Shown: positions 1 through 8,290 of the stretch, one piece after another
Numbering within the stretch: position 1 is the stretch's first letter
Layout of the letters: each line of letters starts with the position of its first letter
Notes under the pieces: generated by a model
What the model saw: the letters and a program-made list of their open reading frames with translations, nothing else
Databases searched by the model: none
What the model was told of the DNA's origin: nothing
Source of the DNA: Paraburkholderia fungorum
GTDB lineage: Bacteria; Pseudomonadota; Gammaproteobacteria; Burkholderiales; Burkholderiaceae
Assembly: GCF_003610895.1 (NCBI RefSeq)
Contig: NZ_MCAS01000020.1
Span: forward strand, 56,585-120,584
DNA length: 64,000 nucleotides
Direction: 5' to 3'
Program-made: the position numbers and the translations under genes

Positions 1-626
1 AACACGCTGAAATGAAGCAGCAGGATGCCGGCGATCACGGTCAGCCCGGTCCAGATGATCGGCACGGGCACACCCGCAATGTCGCCCTCGCCGAAGATCG
101 CGATGAACGAGTCGTTGGTGATGATCTCGGGTCTTGTTGTCGTCACCATCAGGGCCAGTCCGCGTGCGGCGCTCAAGGTGCCGAGCGTCACGAGGAACGA
201 CGGAATGTTCAGCCGCGTGGTCACGACTCCGTTGATCGCGCCGACAATCGCGCCGGTGCCGATGCCGGCAATCGCGCCGATGATCCAGTTGTCGCCCACA
301 TATGCCATGGCGAGCGCCGCGGACATGCCGGACAGCGCCAGCGTCGAGCCCACCGAGAGATCGATTTGCCGCGCAATGATCACGAAGGTCATGCCGACAG
401 CAACGATCGACACGAGCGCGGTTTGCCGGCCGATGTTCAGGAAGTTGTCGATGGAGAGAAACCAGGGCGAGGCGAAGCTGAACACCACCAGCAGGATCGC
501 GAATGCGCCGTACAGCGCATAGGGCCGGTCGCCTTGCAGCAGCAGTTGCGCGATGCGCCGCACGCGGCTTTTGCGCGGTGGCGATGCCTGCCGTTCGGCC
601 GGCATCGGCGAGACAGAATCGTTCAT
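1..626 (-). CDS. Sugar ABC transporter permease, RbsC type (partial)
   Basis: Inner-membrane permease of a ribose-type (CUT2) importer, truncated by the window edge so that only about the first 208 residues are seen. The start ATG overlaps the stop of the upstream ATPase as ATGA, a sign of translational coupling. The protein begins with a charged cytoplasmic stretch rich in Arg and Lys. It continues with hydrophobic segments that include the family-typical IDLSVGS and an NGVVTTRL-NIPSFLVTLGT stretch. The periplasmic binding protein for this pair is not in view and presumably lies beyond position 1. Together with the ATPase it forms one arm of the divergent sugar locus. The family is clear from sequence; the substrate is inferred from the deoC neighbourhood only. 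Confidence 0.9.
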   Translation of the reverse strand, partial: MNDSVSPMPAERQASPPRKSRVRRIAQLLLQGDRPYALYGAFAILLVVFSFASPWFLSIDNFLNIGRQTALVSIVAVGMTFVIIARQIDLSVGSTLALSGMSAALAMAYVGDNWIIGAIAGIGTGAIVGAINGVVTTRLNIPSFLVTLGTLSAARGLALMVTTTRPEIITNDSFIAIFGEGDIAGVPVPIIWTGLTVIAGILLLHFSV

Positions 627-2257
627 GTTGAATGCGCCCTGGAAGACGTCCCAGCGGGGGACTCGATGGAAGAACGGGACAGCTGGATCAGGTGATGGAG
701 CGCCTCGGCGTTGGCGAGGTCGGCACGCTCGACGGTCTTGACGATGGAGCCGTCCACGACGATCGAAATCCGCCCGCACAGGCGCAACAGTTCATCGAGG
801 TCCGAGGACACGACGAGCACGCCGGTGCCCGCATGCGCGGCGTCATTGATCACGCTGTAGATCTCCTCGCGTGCGCCGACGTCGACGCCGACCGTCGGTT
901 CGTCGAGCAGAAGGATCTTGGGACGCGGGTGATTCCACTTCGCAAAGACCACCTTTTGCTGATTGCCGCCGGACAGAAACTTGACCGCGGTCGACGAGCC
1001 GGGTGCCTTGACGGTCAGCTCCCGCATCGAGCGCTTTGCCTGATTGACGGCCGCCTGGCTGCGCAGCCAGCCCCACCGGGAGAATTCCGGCAGCCGCGGC
1101 AAGGTCAGGTTGCGTTCGATCGAATGATCGAGGACGAGCCCTTCAAGATGGCGATCTTCGGGCACCAGCGCGACGCCGAGCCGGATCGCTTCGGCAGGCG
1201 TCATGCGCGCGCGCGATTGACCGTCGATCACGATGGCGCCCGACTCGATCTTTCGAATGCCAAAGATGGTTTGCAGGATTTCCGTGCGTCCGCTGCCGAT
1301 CAATCCCGCGAGCCCGTGAATCTCGCCGCGGCGAATCAGCAGATCGACGTGGCGAAGCCGGTCATTGCTGAGCTTCGACAACTTGAGCATGGGCGCCGCC
1401 GCGGCATGGAAGGTGGCGAGGGTTTGCCGCTCGACACCGGGTTCGTCGCCCGCCATGCCGGCGGCAGTCCTCTCCCGCGCCTGCAAGGCGGCATGATCGG
1501 GGCCGACGATCGCCGCGACCAGTTGCTTCATATCGGTGTGCGCGGTCTGGAACACGCCGGCATTGGCGCCGTCGCGAAACACGGTGACGCGCTGCGAAAT
1601 CCGGAACACCTCGTTCAGACGATGCGTCACATAGATCACGCCGACGCCGCGATCCGTGACCGTGCGAATCGCGTCGAACAGAATCTGCTCTTCGCCGCCC
1701 GTCAGCGCCGAGGTGGGTTCATCGAGAATCAGCACGCGCACGTCGCCCATCAGCGCCTTGCAGATTTCCGTCATTTGCCGGTACGCGAACGGCAACGCGC
1801 CAACCGGTGTGCGCGGGTCGAGCGGAATGCCGTGCGCGTGGAGGAATTCGCGCACGGTGGCCATGAGTTGGCGGTTTTTCACGAAACCGAGGCGGGTGCG
1901 AGGTTCGCGCCCCAGCATCAGATTGGCCCCGACCGAGAGCGACTCGACCAGGCTCAGATCCTGGTAGACCACCGCAACACCGGCTTCACGCGAGCGCGCC
2001 GGTGAGTCGAATGCCACTTTCTCGCCGGCAATCTCGATGATGCCGTCGTCATAGGCATGAACGCCGCTAAGGATCTTGATCAGCGTGGATTTGCCCGCGC
2101 CGTTTTCGCCGAGCAAGGCGTGGACTTCGCCGGGCAACACGTCGAGGCTGACGCCGCGCAGCGCCTGTACGCCACCGAATCGTTTGGTGACGCCCGCAAC
2201 ACGGATCAATGGAACCTGAGGCGATGACGCGGCCGCGACCGCAACCGGCTCACTCAT
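623..2257 (-). CDS. Sugar ABC transporter ATP-binding protein, RbsA type
   Basis: Double-nucleotide-binding-domain ATPase of 544 residues, the normal length for CUT2 importers. The first half has Walker A GENGAGKSTLIK near residue 50 and Walker B LILDEPTSALT. The second half has the usual degenerate Walker A (GLIGSGRTEIL) but an intact signature (LSGGNQQKV) and Walker B (ILLLDEPTVGVDVG). It powers import through the permease encoded immediately downstream with a 4-base ATGA overlap. The gene is transcribed divergently from deoC, so both units share the 2258-2518 control region. The substrate is not readable from the ATPase itself; a pentose, deoxypentose or nucleoside-derived sugar is inferred from context. 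Confidence 0.93.
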   Translation of the reverse strand: MSEPVAVAAASSPQVPLIRVAGVTKRFGGVQALRGVSLDVLPGEVHALLGENGAGKSTLIKILSGVHAYDDGIIEIAGEKVAFDSPARSREAGVAVVYQDLSLVESLSVGANLMLGREPRTRLGFVKNRQLMATVREFLHAHGIPLDPRTPVGALPFAYRQMTEICKALMGDVRVLILDEPTSALTGGEEQILFDAIRTVTDRGVGVIYVTHRLNEVFRISQRVTVFRDGANAGVFQTAHTDMKQLVAAIVGPDHAALQARERTAAGMAGDEPGVERQTLATFHAAAAPMLKLSKLSNDRLRHVDLLIRRGEIHGLAGLIGSGRTEILQTIFGIRKIESGAIVIDGQSRARMTPAEAIRLGVALVPEDRHLEGLVLDHSIERNLTLPRLPEFSRWGWLRSQAAVNQAKRSMRELTVKAPGSSTAVKFLSGGNQQKVVFAKWNHPRPKILLLDEPTVGVDVGAREEIYSVINDAAHAGTGVLVVSSDLDELLRLCGRISIVVDGSIVKTVERADLANAEALHHLIQLSRSSIESPAGTSSRAHST

Positions 2258-2337
2258 CTGACACGTCTCCTTCGTCGATACGGCGGAATTTTTCTCTTTG
2301 CTTTCTCTTTGTATGGCGCTGATGGCCGAAACCGTTT

Positions 2338-2375
2338 TGTTATCTTCGCATCATGAATATGGTGCGTCAATAACA
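2338..2375. promoter_or_regulatory. Inverted TGTTAT / ATAACA pair in divergent control region
   Basis: TGTTAT at 2338-2343 and its reverse complement ATAACA at 2370-2375 lie with centres 32 bp apart, about three helical turns, upstream of the minus-strand ATPase gene. The same hexamer occurs in the deoR promoter. E. coli DeoR recognises a palindrome with TGTTA/TAACA arms, so these are plausible half-sites for the locus regulator. This assignment is inference. Confidence 0.35.
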
Positions 2376-2430
2376 TTCATGGCCAGAGTCAGGGCAGGAC
2401 ATCTGATTATGTAATGATCGAAGCGGAAAG

Positions 2431-2448
2431 CTTGTGATAATTCTATCA
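2431..2448 (+). promoter_or_regulatory. Putative deoC operon promoter/operator
   Basis: The 14-mer at 2431-2444 (CTTGTGATAATTCT) matches the deoR promoter copy at 12762-12775 at 13 of 14 positions. It includes a -10-like GATAAT at 2436-2441. Overlapping it, 2435-2448 forms TGATA-N4-TATCA, an inverted repeat like those bound by DeoR-type repressors. It lies about 70 bases before the deoC start. No good -35 hexamer was found. Confidence 0.45.
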
Positions 2449-2518
2449 ATCGTTGTAGCATAAGTGCGAACAACTTGTCGGCGGCCGTGGTGCGCCGCGT
2501 CAAATTTCCGGATGCCTT

Positions 2519-3529
2519 ATGCCTGAAGCCCCTGTGCTTTCTTCCTCGGTCGTTACGCTGCGCGGCGGCCCGCTCGTTCATCCGGTTCGCAATCCGGGCC
2601 TGCCGTTCGATGCCTCCTGGCTCGACGGCCTGCGTGTCAACCAGTCCGCGGTCGAGCGGCGCACGGCCACGCTCGGCACGCGCCGCAGCGTCAAGAAAGA
2701 TGCGCAGGCGGCCTGGCTGCTCAAGGCCGTCACCTGTATCGACCTCACCACGCTCAACGGCGACGACACCGAGGGGCGCGTGCGCCGCCTCTGCGCGAAG
2801 GCGCGCCAACCCGTGCGCGCCGATCTGCTCGAAGCGCTCGGCATCGCGCCGCATGGCATTACGACGGGCGCGGTCTGCGTCTATCACCGTTTCGTTGCGG
2901 CGGCGGTGGATGCGCTGCAGGGCAGCGGTATTCCGGTCGCGGCGGTATCCACGGGATTTCCGGCCGGCCTGATTCCGCATCCGCTGAAGCTGAAGGAAAT
3001 CGAGGCCTCGGTTGCGGACGGTGCGCGGGAAATCGACATCGTCGTCACGCGTGAATACGTGCTGACCGGCAACTGGCAGGCGCTTTACGACGAAGTGCGC
3101 GAGTTCCGCGCGGCCTGCGGCCCGGCGCATCTGAAGGCGATTCTCGCAACCGGCGACATCCGTACGCTTTCCAATGTGGCGCGCGCCTCGATGGTCTGCA
3201 TGATGGCCGGCGCCGACTTCATCAAGACTTCGACCGGCAAGGAAGGCGTCAACGCCACGCTGGATGTCTCGCTGGTGATGGTGCGCATGATTCGCGAGTA
3301 CCAGGAGCGCACCGGCGTGCCGATCGGCTTCAAGCCGGCGGGCGGCGTGTCGAGCGCGAAGTCCGTGCTGTCCTATCAGATTCTCATGAAGGAGGAGCTC
3401 GGCCGGCCATGGCTCGAACCGGAGCTGTTCCGTATCGGCGCATCGAGCCTGCTGGCCGATATCGAACGCCAGCTCGAACATCACGTGAGCGGCCGTTACT
3501 CCGCTTTCAACCGTCACCCTGTAGCCTGA
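2519..3529 (+). CDS. deoC: Deoxyribose-phosphate aldolase
   Basis: Class I aldolase splitting 2-deoxy-D-ribose-5-phosphate into glyceraldehyde-3-phosphate and acetaldehyde in the cytoplasm. The 336-residue protein shows the DeoC barrel core. HLKAILATGD carries the first active-site lysine region, FIKTSTGKEG the Schiff-base lysine and GFKPAGGV the proton-relay lysine. It is longer than the roughly 260-residue E. coli enzyme because of an N-terminal extension of about 70 residues. That length is seen in the DeoC group that neighbours aldehyde dehydrogenase genes. It is the first gene of a plus-strand operon and lies 16 bases before the aldehyde dehydrogenase, which could remove the acetaldehyde product. 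The ribosome-binding site is weak. Confidence 0.95.
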   Translation: MPEAPVLSSSVVTLRGGPLVHPVRNPGLPFDASWLDGLRVNQSAVERRTATLGTRRSVKKDAQAAWLLKAVTCIDLTTLNGDDTEGRVRRLCAKARQPVRADLLEALGIAPHGITTGAVCVYHRFVAAAVDALQGSGIPVAAVSTGFPAGLIPHPLKLKEIEASVADGAREIDIVVTREYVLTGNWQALYDEVREFRAACGPAHLKAILATGDIRTLSNVARASMVCMMAGADFIKTSTGKEGVNATLDVSLVMVRMIREYQERTGVPIGFKPAGGVSSAKSVLSYQILMKEELGRPWLEPELFRIGASSLLADIERQLEHHVSGRYSAFNRHPVA

Positions 3530-3545
3530 ACTGAAGACCGATCCC

Positions 3546-5948
3546 ATGAGCGTAGCCGAGTATTTTTCATCGATGGAGTACGGTCCCGCACCCGAGGACG
3601 ATCAACCCGCGCGCGCCTGGCTCGCGCAACATGAGGCCGGCTTCGGGCATTTCATCGGCGGAGCGTGGCATGCGCCGGCCGCCGGCGAGCGCTTCGTCTC
3701 GCACGCGCCCGCCACCGGCGAGCGGCTCGCGGCCATCGCCCAGGGCGACGCGGCCGATGTCGACGCAGCAGTGGCCGCCGCGCGTGCCGCGCAGCCGGGC
3801 TGGCTCGCGTTGGGCGGTGCCGGGCGGGCCCGGCACCTGTATGCGCTCGCGCGCATGGTGCAGCGCCATAGCCGCCTTTTTGCCGTGCTCGAAGCGCTCG
3901 ACAACGGCAAGCCGATCCGCGAAACGCGCGATATCGACGTGCCGCTGGTCGCGCGGCACTTCCTGCATCACGCGGGGTGGGCGCAGTTGCAGGAGAGCGA
4001 ATTCGCCGATTACGCGCCACTCGGCGTGGTCGGCCAGATCGTGCCGTGGAATTTTCCGCTGCTGATGCTCGCGTGGAAGATCGCACCGGCGATCGCAATG
4101 GGCAATTGCGTCGTGTTGAAGCCGGCCGAATACACGCCGCTCACGGCGTTGCTGTTTGCCGAACTTGCGCATCGGGCCGGTTTGCCGTCAGGCGTGCTGA
4201 ACGTCGTGACAGGCGATGGCCGTACCGGCGCCGCGCTCGTCGAGCATCCGCGGGTGGACAAGATTGCCTTCACGGGTTCGACGGAAGTGGGGCGTCTGAT
4301 TCGCGCGGCCACGGCGGGTACGGGGAAATCGCTGACGCTCGAACTTGGCGGCAAGTCGCCCTTCATCGTGTTCGACGACGCGGATCTCGACGGCGCTGTC
4401 GAGGGCGTCGTCGACGCGATCTGGTTCAATCAGGGGCAGGTTTGCTGCGCGGGTTCGCGCCTGCTCGTGCAGGAAGGCATCGAAGCGCGCTTTATTGCGA
4501 AGCTGAAGCGCCGCATGGAAACGCTGCGGGTCGGCACGTCGCTCGACAAGAGTATCGATATCGGCGCGATCGTCGACCCGGTGCAACTCGAACGCATCCA
4601 GTCGCTGGTGGAAACCGGCCGTCGCGAAGGCTGTGCGGTGTGGCAGTCGCCTGATACGGCGATGCCCGCCGGCGGCTGTTTTTATCCGCCCACGCTCGTT
4701 ACCGGCGTGGCGCCGGCTTCCATTCTGGCGCAGGAAGAAATCTTCGGGCCGGTGCTGGTCACCATGAGTTTTCGCACGCCGGATGAAGCGATTGCGCTCG
4801 CCAATAACTCGCGCTATGGGCTCGCCGCGAGCGTATGGAGCGAAACCATCGGCCGTGCGCTCGACGTCGCGCCGCGCCTTGCCTGCGGCGTCGTGTGGAT
4901 CAATGCGACCAATCTGTTCGATGCGGCGGTCGGCTTCGGCGGTTACCGCGAGTCGGGCTATGGTCGCGAAGGCGGCCGCGAGGGCATCTACGAATATCTG
5001 AAACCGCTCGCCTGGCTCAAGCTTGCCGTCCGTCAGCCCGCGCACGCTGAACGGCCTGAACCGACAGCAGGCTCCGGCGAGCGCGAGCCGTTGTCGAATG
5101 TCACGTTGATCGACCGTACTGCGAAGCTTTTCATCGGCGGCAAGCAGGTGCGTCCGGACAGCGGCTATTCGTTGCCGGTTCACGCGCCGGATGGCACCCT
5201 GGTCGGTGAGGTGGGCGAGGGTAACCGCAAAGACATTCGCAACGCGGTCGAAGCGGCGCGCGCGGCGCAGAAATGGTCGCAGGCGAGTACGCATAACCGC
5301 GCCCAGGTGCTGTTCTATCTCGCGGAGAACCTGGCTGTTCGCGCGGACGAGTTCGCGCGGCAACTGGTGATCAGAAACGGGGCGACGGAAGCGGCGGCAC
5401 ATGTGGAAGTCGAGGCCGCCGTCGCGCGTCTCTTTACTTACGCGGCATGGGCCGACAAGTTCGACGGCGCCGTGCATACGCCGCCGTTGCGCGGCGTCGC
5501 GCTGGCGATGCACGAGCCGCTCGGCGTGATCGGCATCGCCTGTCCGGACGAAGCGCCCTTGCTCGGCTTTGTCTCGCTGGTGGCGCCCGCGCTGGCCATG
5601 GGCAATCGGGTGGTGGTGGTGCCGGGCGCGGCGTGCCCGCTCACCGTGACCGATTTCTATCAGGTGGCCGAAACCTCGGACGTGCCGGCCGGCGTGCTGA
5701 ATATCGTCACAGGTGAGCGTAAGGCCTTGTTGCCCGCGCTTGCGAAACACGACGACGTCGATGCGCTCTGGTGCTTCGGCCATGCGGCGGATTCGACGCT
5801 GGTCGAGCGCGAATCGGCCGGCAATCTGAAGCGGACGTTCGTCGATTACGGCCGTCAGTTCGACTGGTTCGACCGTTCGAGCGAAGGCCGTGCGTTTCTG
5901 CGCCAGGCCGTGCAGGTGAAGAACATCTGGATACCGTACGGAGACTGA
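3546..5948 (+). CDS. Tandem aldehyde dehydrogenase (800 residues)
   Basis: NAD(P)-dependent aldehyde dehydrogenase, most likely acting on the acetaldehyde released by DeoC. Residues about 1-485 form a complete domain, with the cofactor region VPWNFPLLML, the catalytic Glu in LELGGKSPF (about E266) and the nucleophile in GQVCCAGSR (C300/C301). Residues about 515-800 repeat the N-terminal cofactor-binding half (FIGGKQV, GVIGIACPDEAPLLG, AMGNRVVVVPG, GVLNIVTG). They stop before any catalytic Glu or Cys, so the second unit looks non-catalytic. This 1.6-domain form travels with deoC in several phyla as far as I recall. The gene sits between deoC and the sugar kinase in the same orientation. Confidence 0.9.
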   Translation: MSVAEYFSSMEYGPAPEDDQPARAWLAQHEAGFGHFIGGAWHAPAAGERFVSHAPATGERLAAIAQGDAADVDAAVAAARAAQPGWLALGGAGRARHLYALARMVQRHSRLFAVLEALDNGKPIRETRDIDVPLVARHFLHHAGWAQLQESEFADYAPLGVVGQIVPWNFPLLMLAWKIAPAIAMGNCVVLKPAEYTPLTALLFAELAHRAGLPSGVLNVVTGDGRTGAALVEHPRVDKIAFTGSTEVGRLIRAATAGTGKSLTLELGGKSPFIVFDDADLDGAVEGVVDAIWFNQGQVCCAGSRLLVQEGIEARFIAKLKRRMETLRVGTSLDKSIDIGAIVDPVQLERIQSLVETGRREGCAVWQSPDTAMPAGGCFYPPTLVTGVAPASILAQEEIFGPVLVTMSFRTPDEAIALANNSRYGLAASVWSETIGRALDVAPRLACGVVWINATNLFDAAVGFGGYRESGYGREGGREGIYEYLKPLAWLKLAVRQPAHAERPEPTAGSGEREPLSNVTLIDRTAKLFIGGKQVRPDSGYSLPVHAPDGTLVGEVGEGNRKDIRNAVEAARAAQKWSQASTHNRAQVLFYLAENLAVRADEFARQLVIRNGATEAAAHVEVEAAVARLFTYAAWADKFDGAVHTPPLRGVALAMHEPLGVIGIACPDEAPLLGFVSLVAPALAMGNRVVVVPGAACPLTVTDFYQVAETSDVPAGVLNIVTGERKALLPALAKHDDVDALWCFGHAADSTLVERESAGNLKRTFVDYGRQFDWFDRSSEGRAFLRQAVQVKNIWIPYGD

Positions 5949-6009
5949 CCGGGAGTCGGCGCTCGCGCCTGAACACTATGCACGCCAACCAGAACATGGA
6001 GGAGACAAC

Positions 6010-6114
6010 GTGCTGAAGCATCTGAATCTGCATCTGAACACCGTGGTGCTGCGCTCGGCGCATGCCCCGCACGCATGCTTCACGATGAACGCGCCGCAAG
6101 GGGAATGCCAATGA
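6010..6114 (+). CDS. Small leader ORF before the sugar kinase (34 residues)
   Basis: A GTG codon at 6010 follows a strong GGAGGAGA ribosome-binding site (5999-6005 region). It opens a 34-codon frame whose TGA overlaps the kinase start as ATGA. The product begins LKHLNLHLNTVVLRSAH and ends NAPQGECQ. It matches no family I recognise and has no clear membrane segment. The geometry (ideal Shine-Dalgarno, tight overlap) suggests it is translated, either as a small protein or to couple translation into the kinase gene. Alternatively it is a decayed remnant. Whether it is made is unknown. Confidence 0.35.
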   Translation: MLKHLNLHLNTVVLRSAHAPHACFTMNAPQGECQ

Positions 6115-7085
6115 ACACGTCGTCGCAACGAAATGGGCGTGTTGTCATTCTCGGCATCTACGTCACGGACCTGACGTTTCGCGCCGGGCGTATGCCCCTG
6201 ATCGGCGAGACGATCGCCGGTACGGCATTCGCAATGGGACCTGGCGGCAAGGGTTCGAATCAGGCGGTGGCGGCAGCGCGCGCCGGTGCCGACGTGGTGT
6301 TCTGCACGCGCATCGGCAACGACGCGTTCGGCGAGATCGCGCGCAAAACGTGGTCTGCCGAAGGCATTACGGCACGCGCGTCGGTGATCGAGGGCGTGTC
6401 CACCGGGGCGGCGCATATCTTCGTCGACGACACCACCGGCATGAACGCGATCATCGTCGCCGCCGGTGCGGCCGGCACGATGAATGCCGCCGACGTCGAT
6501 GCGATCGAAGCCGATATCGCCGCCGCGCGCGTCTTCGTCACGCAGCTCGAACAGCCGCTCGCGGCGGCGCGCCGCGGTCTCGAGGTGGCGCGCCGGCACG
6601 GCGTCATCACCGTGTTCAATCCGGCGCCCGCGTTGCCGCTCGACGACGACATCTACCCGTTGTGCGACTACATCACCCCCAACGAGACCGAAGCCGCCGC
6701 GCTCACGGGTGTGCCGATCGCGAATGCCGACGACGCGCGCCGGGCTGCCGATGTGCTGCTCGCAAAGGGTGTCGGCGCGGTCATTGTCACGCTGGGCGAA
6801 AGCGGCGCGCTGCTGCACTCGGCAACCCAATCCGTGCTCGTGCCGGCCTATCGCTGCGGCCGCGTGGTGGAGACCGCCGGCGCGGGCGACGGCTTCACGG
6901 GCGGCTTCGCGGCCGCTCTTGCACGCGGTGACGACGCCGTGACCGCGCTGCGGTTTGGCTGCGCGCTGGCGGGCATTTCCGTCACGCGCCCGGGCACGGC
7001 GCCTTCCATGCCGACGCTCGACGAAGTGAACCGCGTGTTGAACCAGCCGGCCGAGCTGTCCCAGGCATCTTCAGCGCAGTCCTGA
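6111..7085 (+). CDS. PfkB-family sugar kinase (ribokinase/deoxyribokinase type)
   Basis: Cytoplasmic carbohydrate kinase of 324 residues that would phosphorylate the imported pentose at C5, giving the DeoC substrate if the sugar is 2-deoxyribose. The PfkB signature near the N-terminus is GGKGSNQAVAAARAG. The C-terminal signature is ETAGAGDGFTGGF, with the catalytic Asp in GAGD and the anion hole. ITPNETEA is the conserved ribokinase stretch. The start at 6111 is chosen over upstream codons because AAGGGG lies 7 bases before it and because it overlaps the small ORF. RbsK and DeoK cannot be told apart by eye; deoxyribokinase is favoured by the adjacent deoC and DeoR-type regulator. Confidence 0.88.
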   Translation: MNTSSQRNGRVVILGIYVTDLTFRAGRMPLIGETIAGTAFAMGPGGKGSNQAVAAARAGADVVFCTRIGNDAFGEIARKTWSAEGITARASVIEGVSTGAAHIFVDDTTGMNAIIVAAGAAGTMNAADVDAIEADIAAARVFVTQLEQPLAAARRGLEVARRHGVITVFNPAPALPLDDDIYPLCDYITPNETEAAALTGVPIANADDARRAADVLLAKGVGAVIVTLGESGALLHSATQSVLVPAYRCGRVVETAGAGDGFTGGFAAALARGDDAVTALRFGCALAGISVTRPGTAPSMPTLDEVNRVLNQPAELSQASSAQS

Positions 7086-7108
7086 CTAATCGAAGACTCA
7101 AGGAGATC

Positions 7109-8179
7109 ATGCCCGCCATGAAGTCCTCGTTCACCGCTGGAAAAATGTTCGGCGACCGCCAGCTGAATTTTCTGCTGATCGTCAACGTACTCGTCGTGCT
7201 GGCCGCAACGTGGCTTTCGCGCGGGCAATTCGTCGATATCGACAACCTGCAGTCGATGGGCGGCCAGTTGCCCGAGCTTGGCCTGCTCGCGCTCGGGATC
7301 ATGCTATCCATGGTGTCGGGCAACGGCGGGATCGACCTGTCGGGCGTCGGGCTCGCAAACCTGTCCGGCATGGTCGCCGCGCTGGTCGTACCGCGCTTCG
7401 TCAGTGGCGACGACTCGCCGGTGCTCTATACGTCGCTCTTCTGCGCGATCGTCGTGATGATGGGACTGCTCGGCGGACTCCTGAATGGCGTGGTGATCGC
7501 GCGCCTGCGGCTCACACCGATTCTCTGCACGCTCGGCACGCAACTGCTCTTCACGGGGTTTGCGGTGGTGCTCAGCAATGGCGCATCGGTGCACGTCGAC
7601 TATGTCGACCCGTTGTCGAATATCGGTAACGGTACGGTGTTTCAGGTGCCGATCGCGTTCTGCATCTTTATCGCCGCGGTGATCGTGCTGGGATGGTTGC
7701 TCAAACGCAGCCCGTTCGGCCTGCGCCTCTATCTGATGGGCACCAATCCCAAAGCCGCGTTCTATGCCGGCATTCCGCGCGCGCGGATGCTGATTACGAC
7801 CTATGCGATGTGCGGCGTGCTGGCGTCGCTCGCCGGCCTGATCAGCGCGACGCATACGTCCAGCGCCAAATGGGACTACGGGAACTCCTATCTGCTGATC
7901 GCCATTCTGATCGCGGTGATGGGCGGTGTGAATCCGGCCGGCGGTCACGGCCGCATCATCTGCGTATTTTTTGCGGCAACCGTGCTGCAGTTTCTATCGA
8001 GTCTGTTCAACCTGCTGGGCGTGTCGCAGTTTTTCGGCGATTGTGCGTGGGGTTTTCTGTTGCTGCTGTCGCTCGCGTTCGCGGGCGGCGAGCGGGTGCG
8101 CGCAATCTTCGGCTTCGGTGGCGGTAGCGGCGGTGGTGGTCGCAATGCGGCGAGTTCCGGCACGGCGCCGAAAGGTTAG
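7109..8179 (+). CDS. Sugar ABC transporter permease, RbsC type
   Basis: Polytopic inner-membrane permease of 356 residues, with an AAGGAG ribosome-binding site just before the ATG. Hydrophobic helices start near residue 22 (FLLIVNVLVVLAATWL). The family motif GNGGIDLSGVGLANLSG replaces the commoner GxIDLSVG. The late loop IAVMGGVNPAGGHGRI is characteristic of CUT2 permeases. The C-terminal tail is Gly/Ser-rich (GFGGGSGGGGRN) and probably disordered. It is one of two permease genes in this operon, the other at 10872, and the two may form a heterodimeric channel. It lies 23 bases after the kinase. Confidence 0.9.
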   Translation: MPAMKSSFTAGKMFGDRQLNFLLIVNVLVVLAATWLSRGQFVDIDNLQSMGGQLPELGLLALGIMLSMVSGNGGIDLSGVGLANLSGMVAALVVPRFVSGDDSPVLYTSLFCAIVVMMGLLGGLLNGVVIARLRLTPILCTLGTQLLFTGFAVVLSNGASVHVDYVDPLSNIGNGTVFQVPIAFCIFIAAVIVLGWLLKRSPFGLRLYLMGTNPKAAFYAGIPRARMLITTYAMCGVLASLAGLISATHTSSAKWDYGNSYLLIAILIAVMGGVNPAGGHGRIICVFFAATVLQFLSSLFNLLGVSQFFGDCAWGFLLLLSLAFAGGERVRAIFGFGGGSGGGGRNAASSGTAPKG

Positions 8180-8290
8180 CGTACCGAAACGGCTGCGGAG
8201 CGCAACAAGGTTTCAGTAGCGGCGGACAACGAGCCCTGGCTGTCCGTGACGGTGAAGTGGGGCGACATCGAACCATAAAGGAGACATCGC

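Noticed and set aside
2351..3547. Minus-strand frame covering deoC and the divergent promoter
   Set aside because: DeoC lysine motifs and barrel pattern on the plus strand are decisive.
4188..5783. Long minus-strand frame antisense to the aldehyde dehydrogenase
   Set aside because: There are no family motifs; the plus-strand frame has catalytic residues and operon context.
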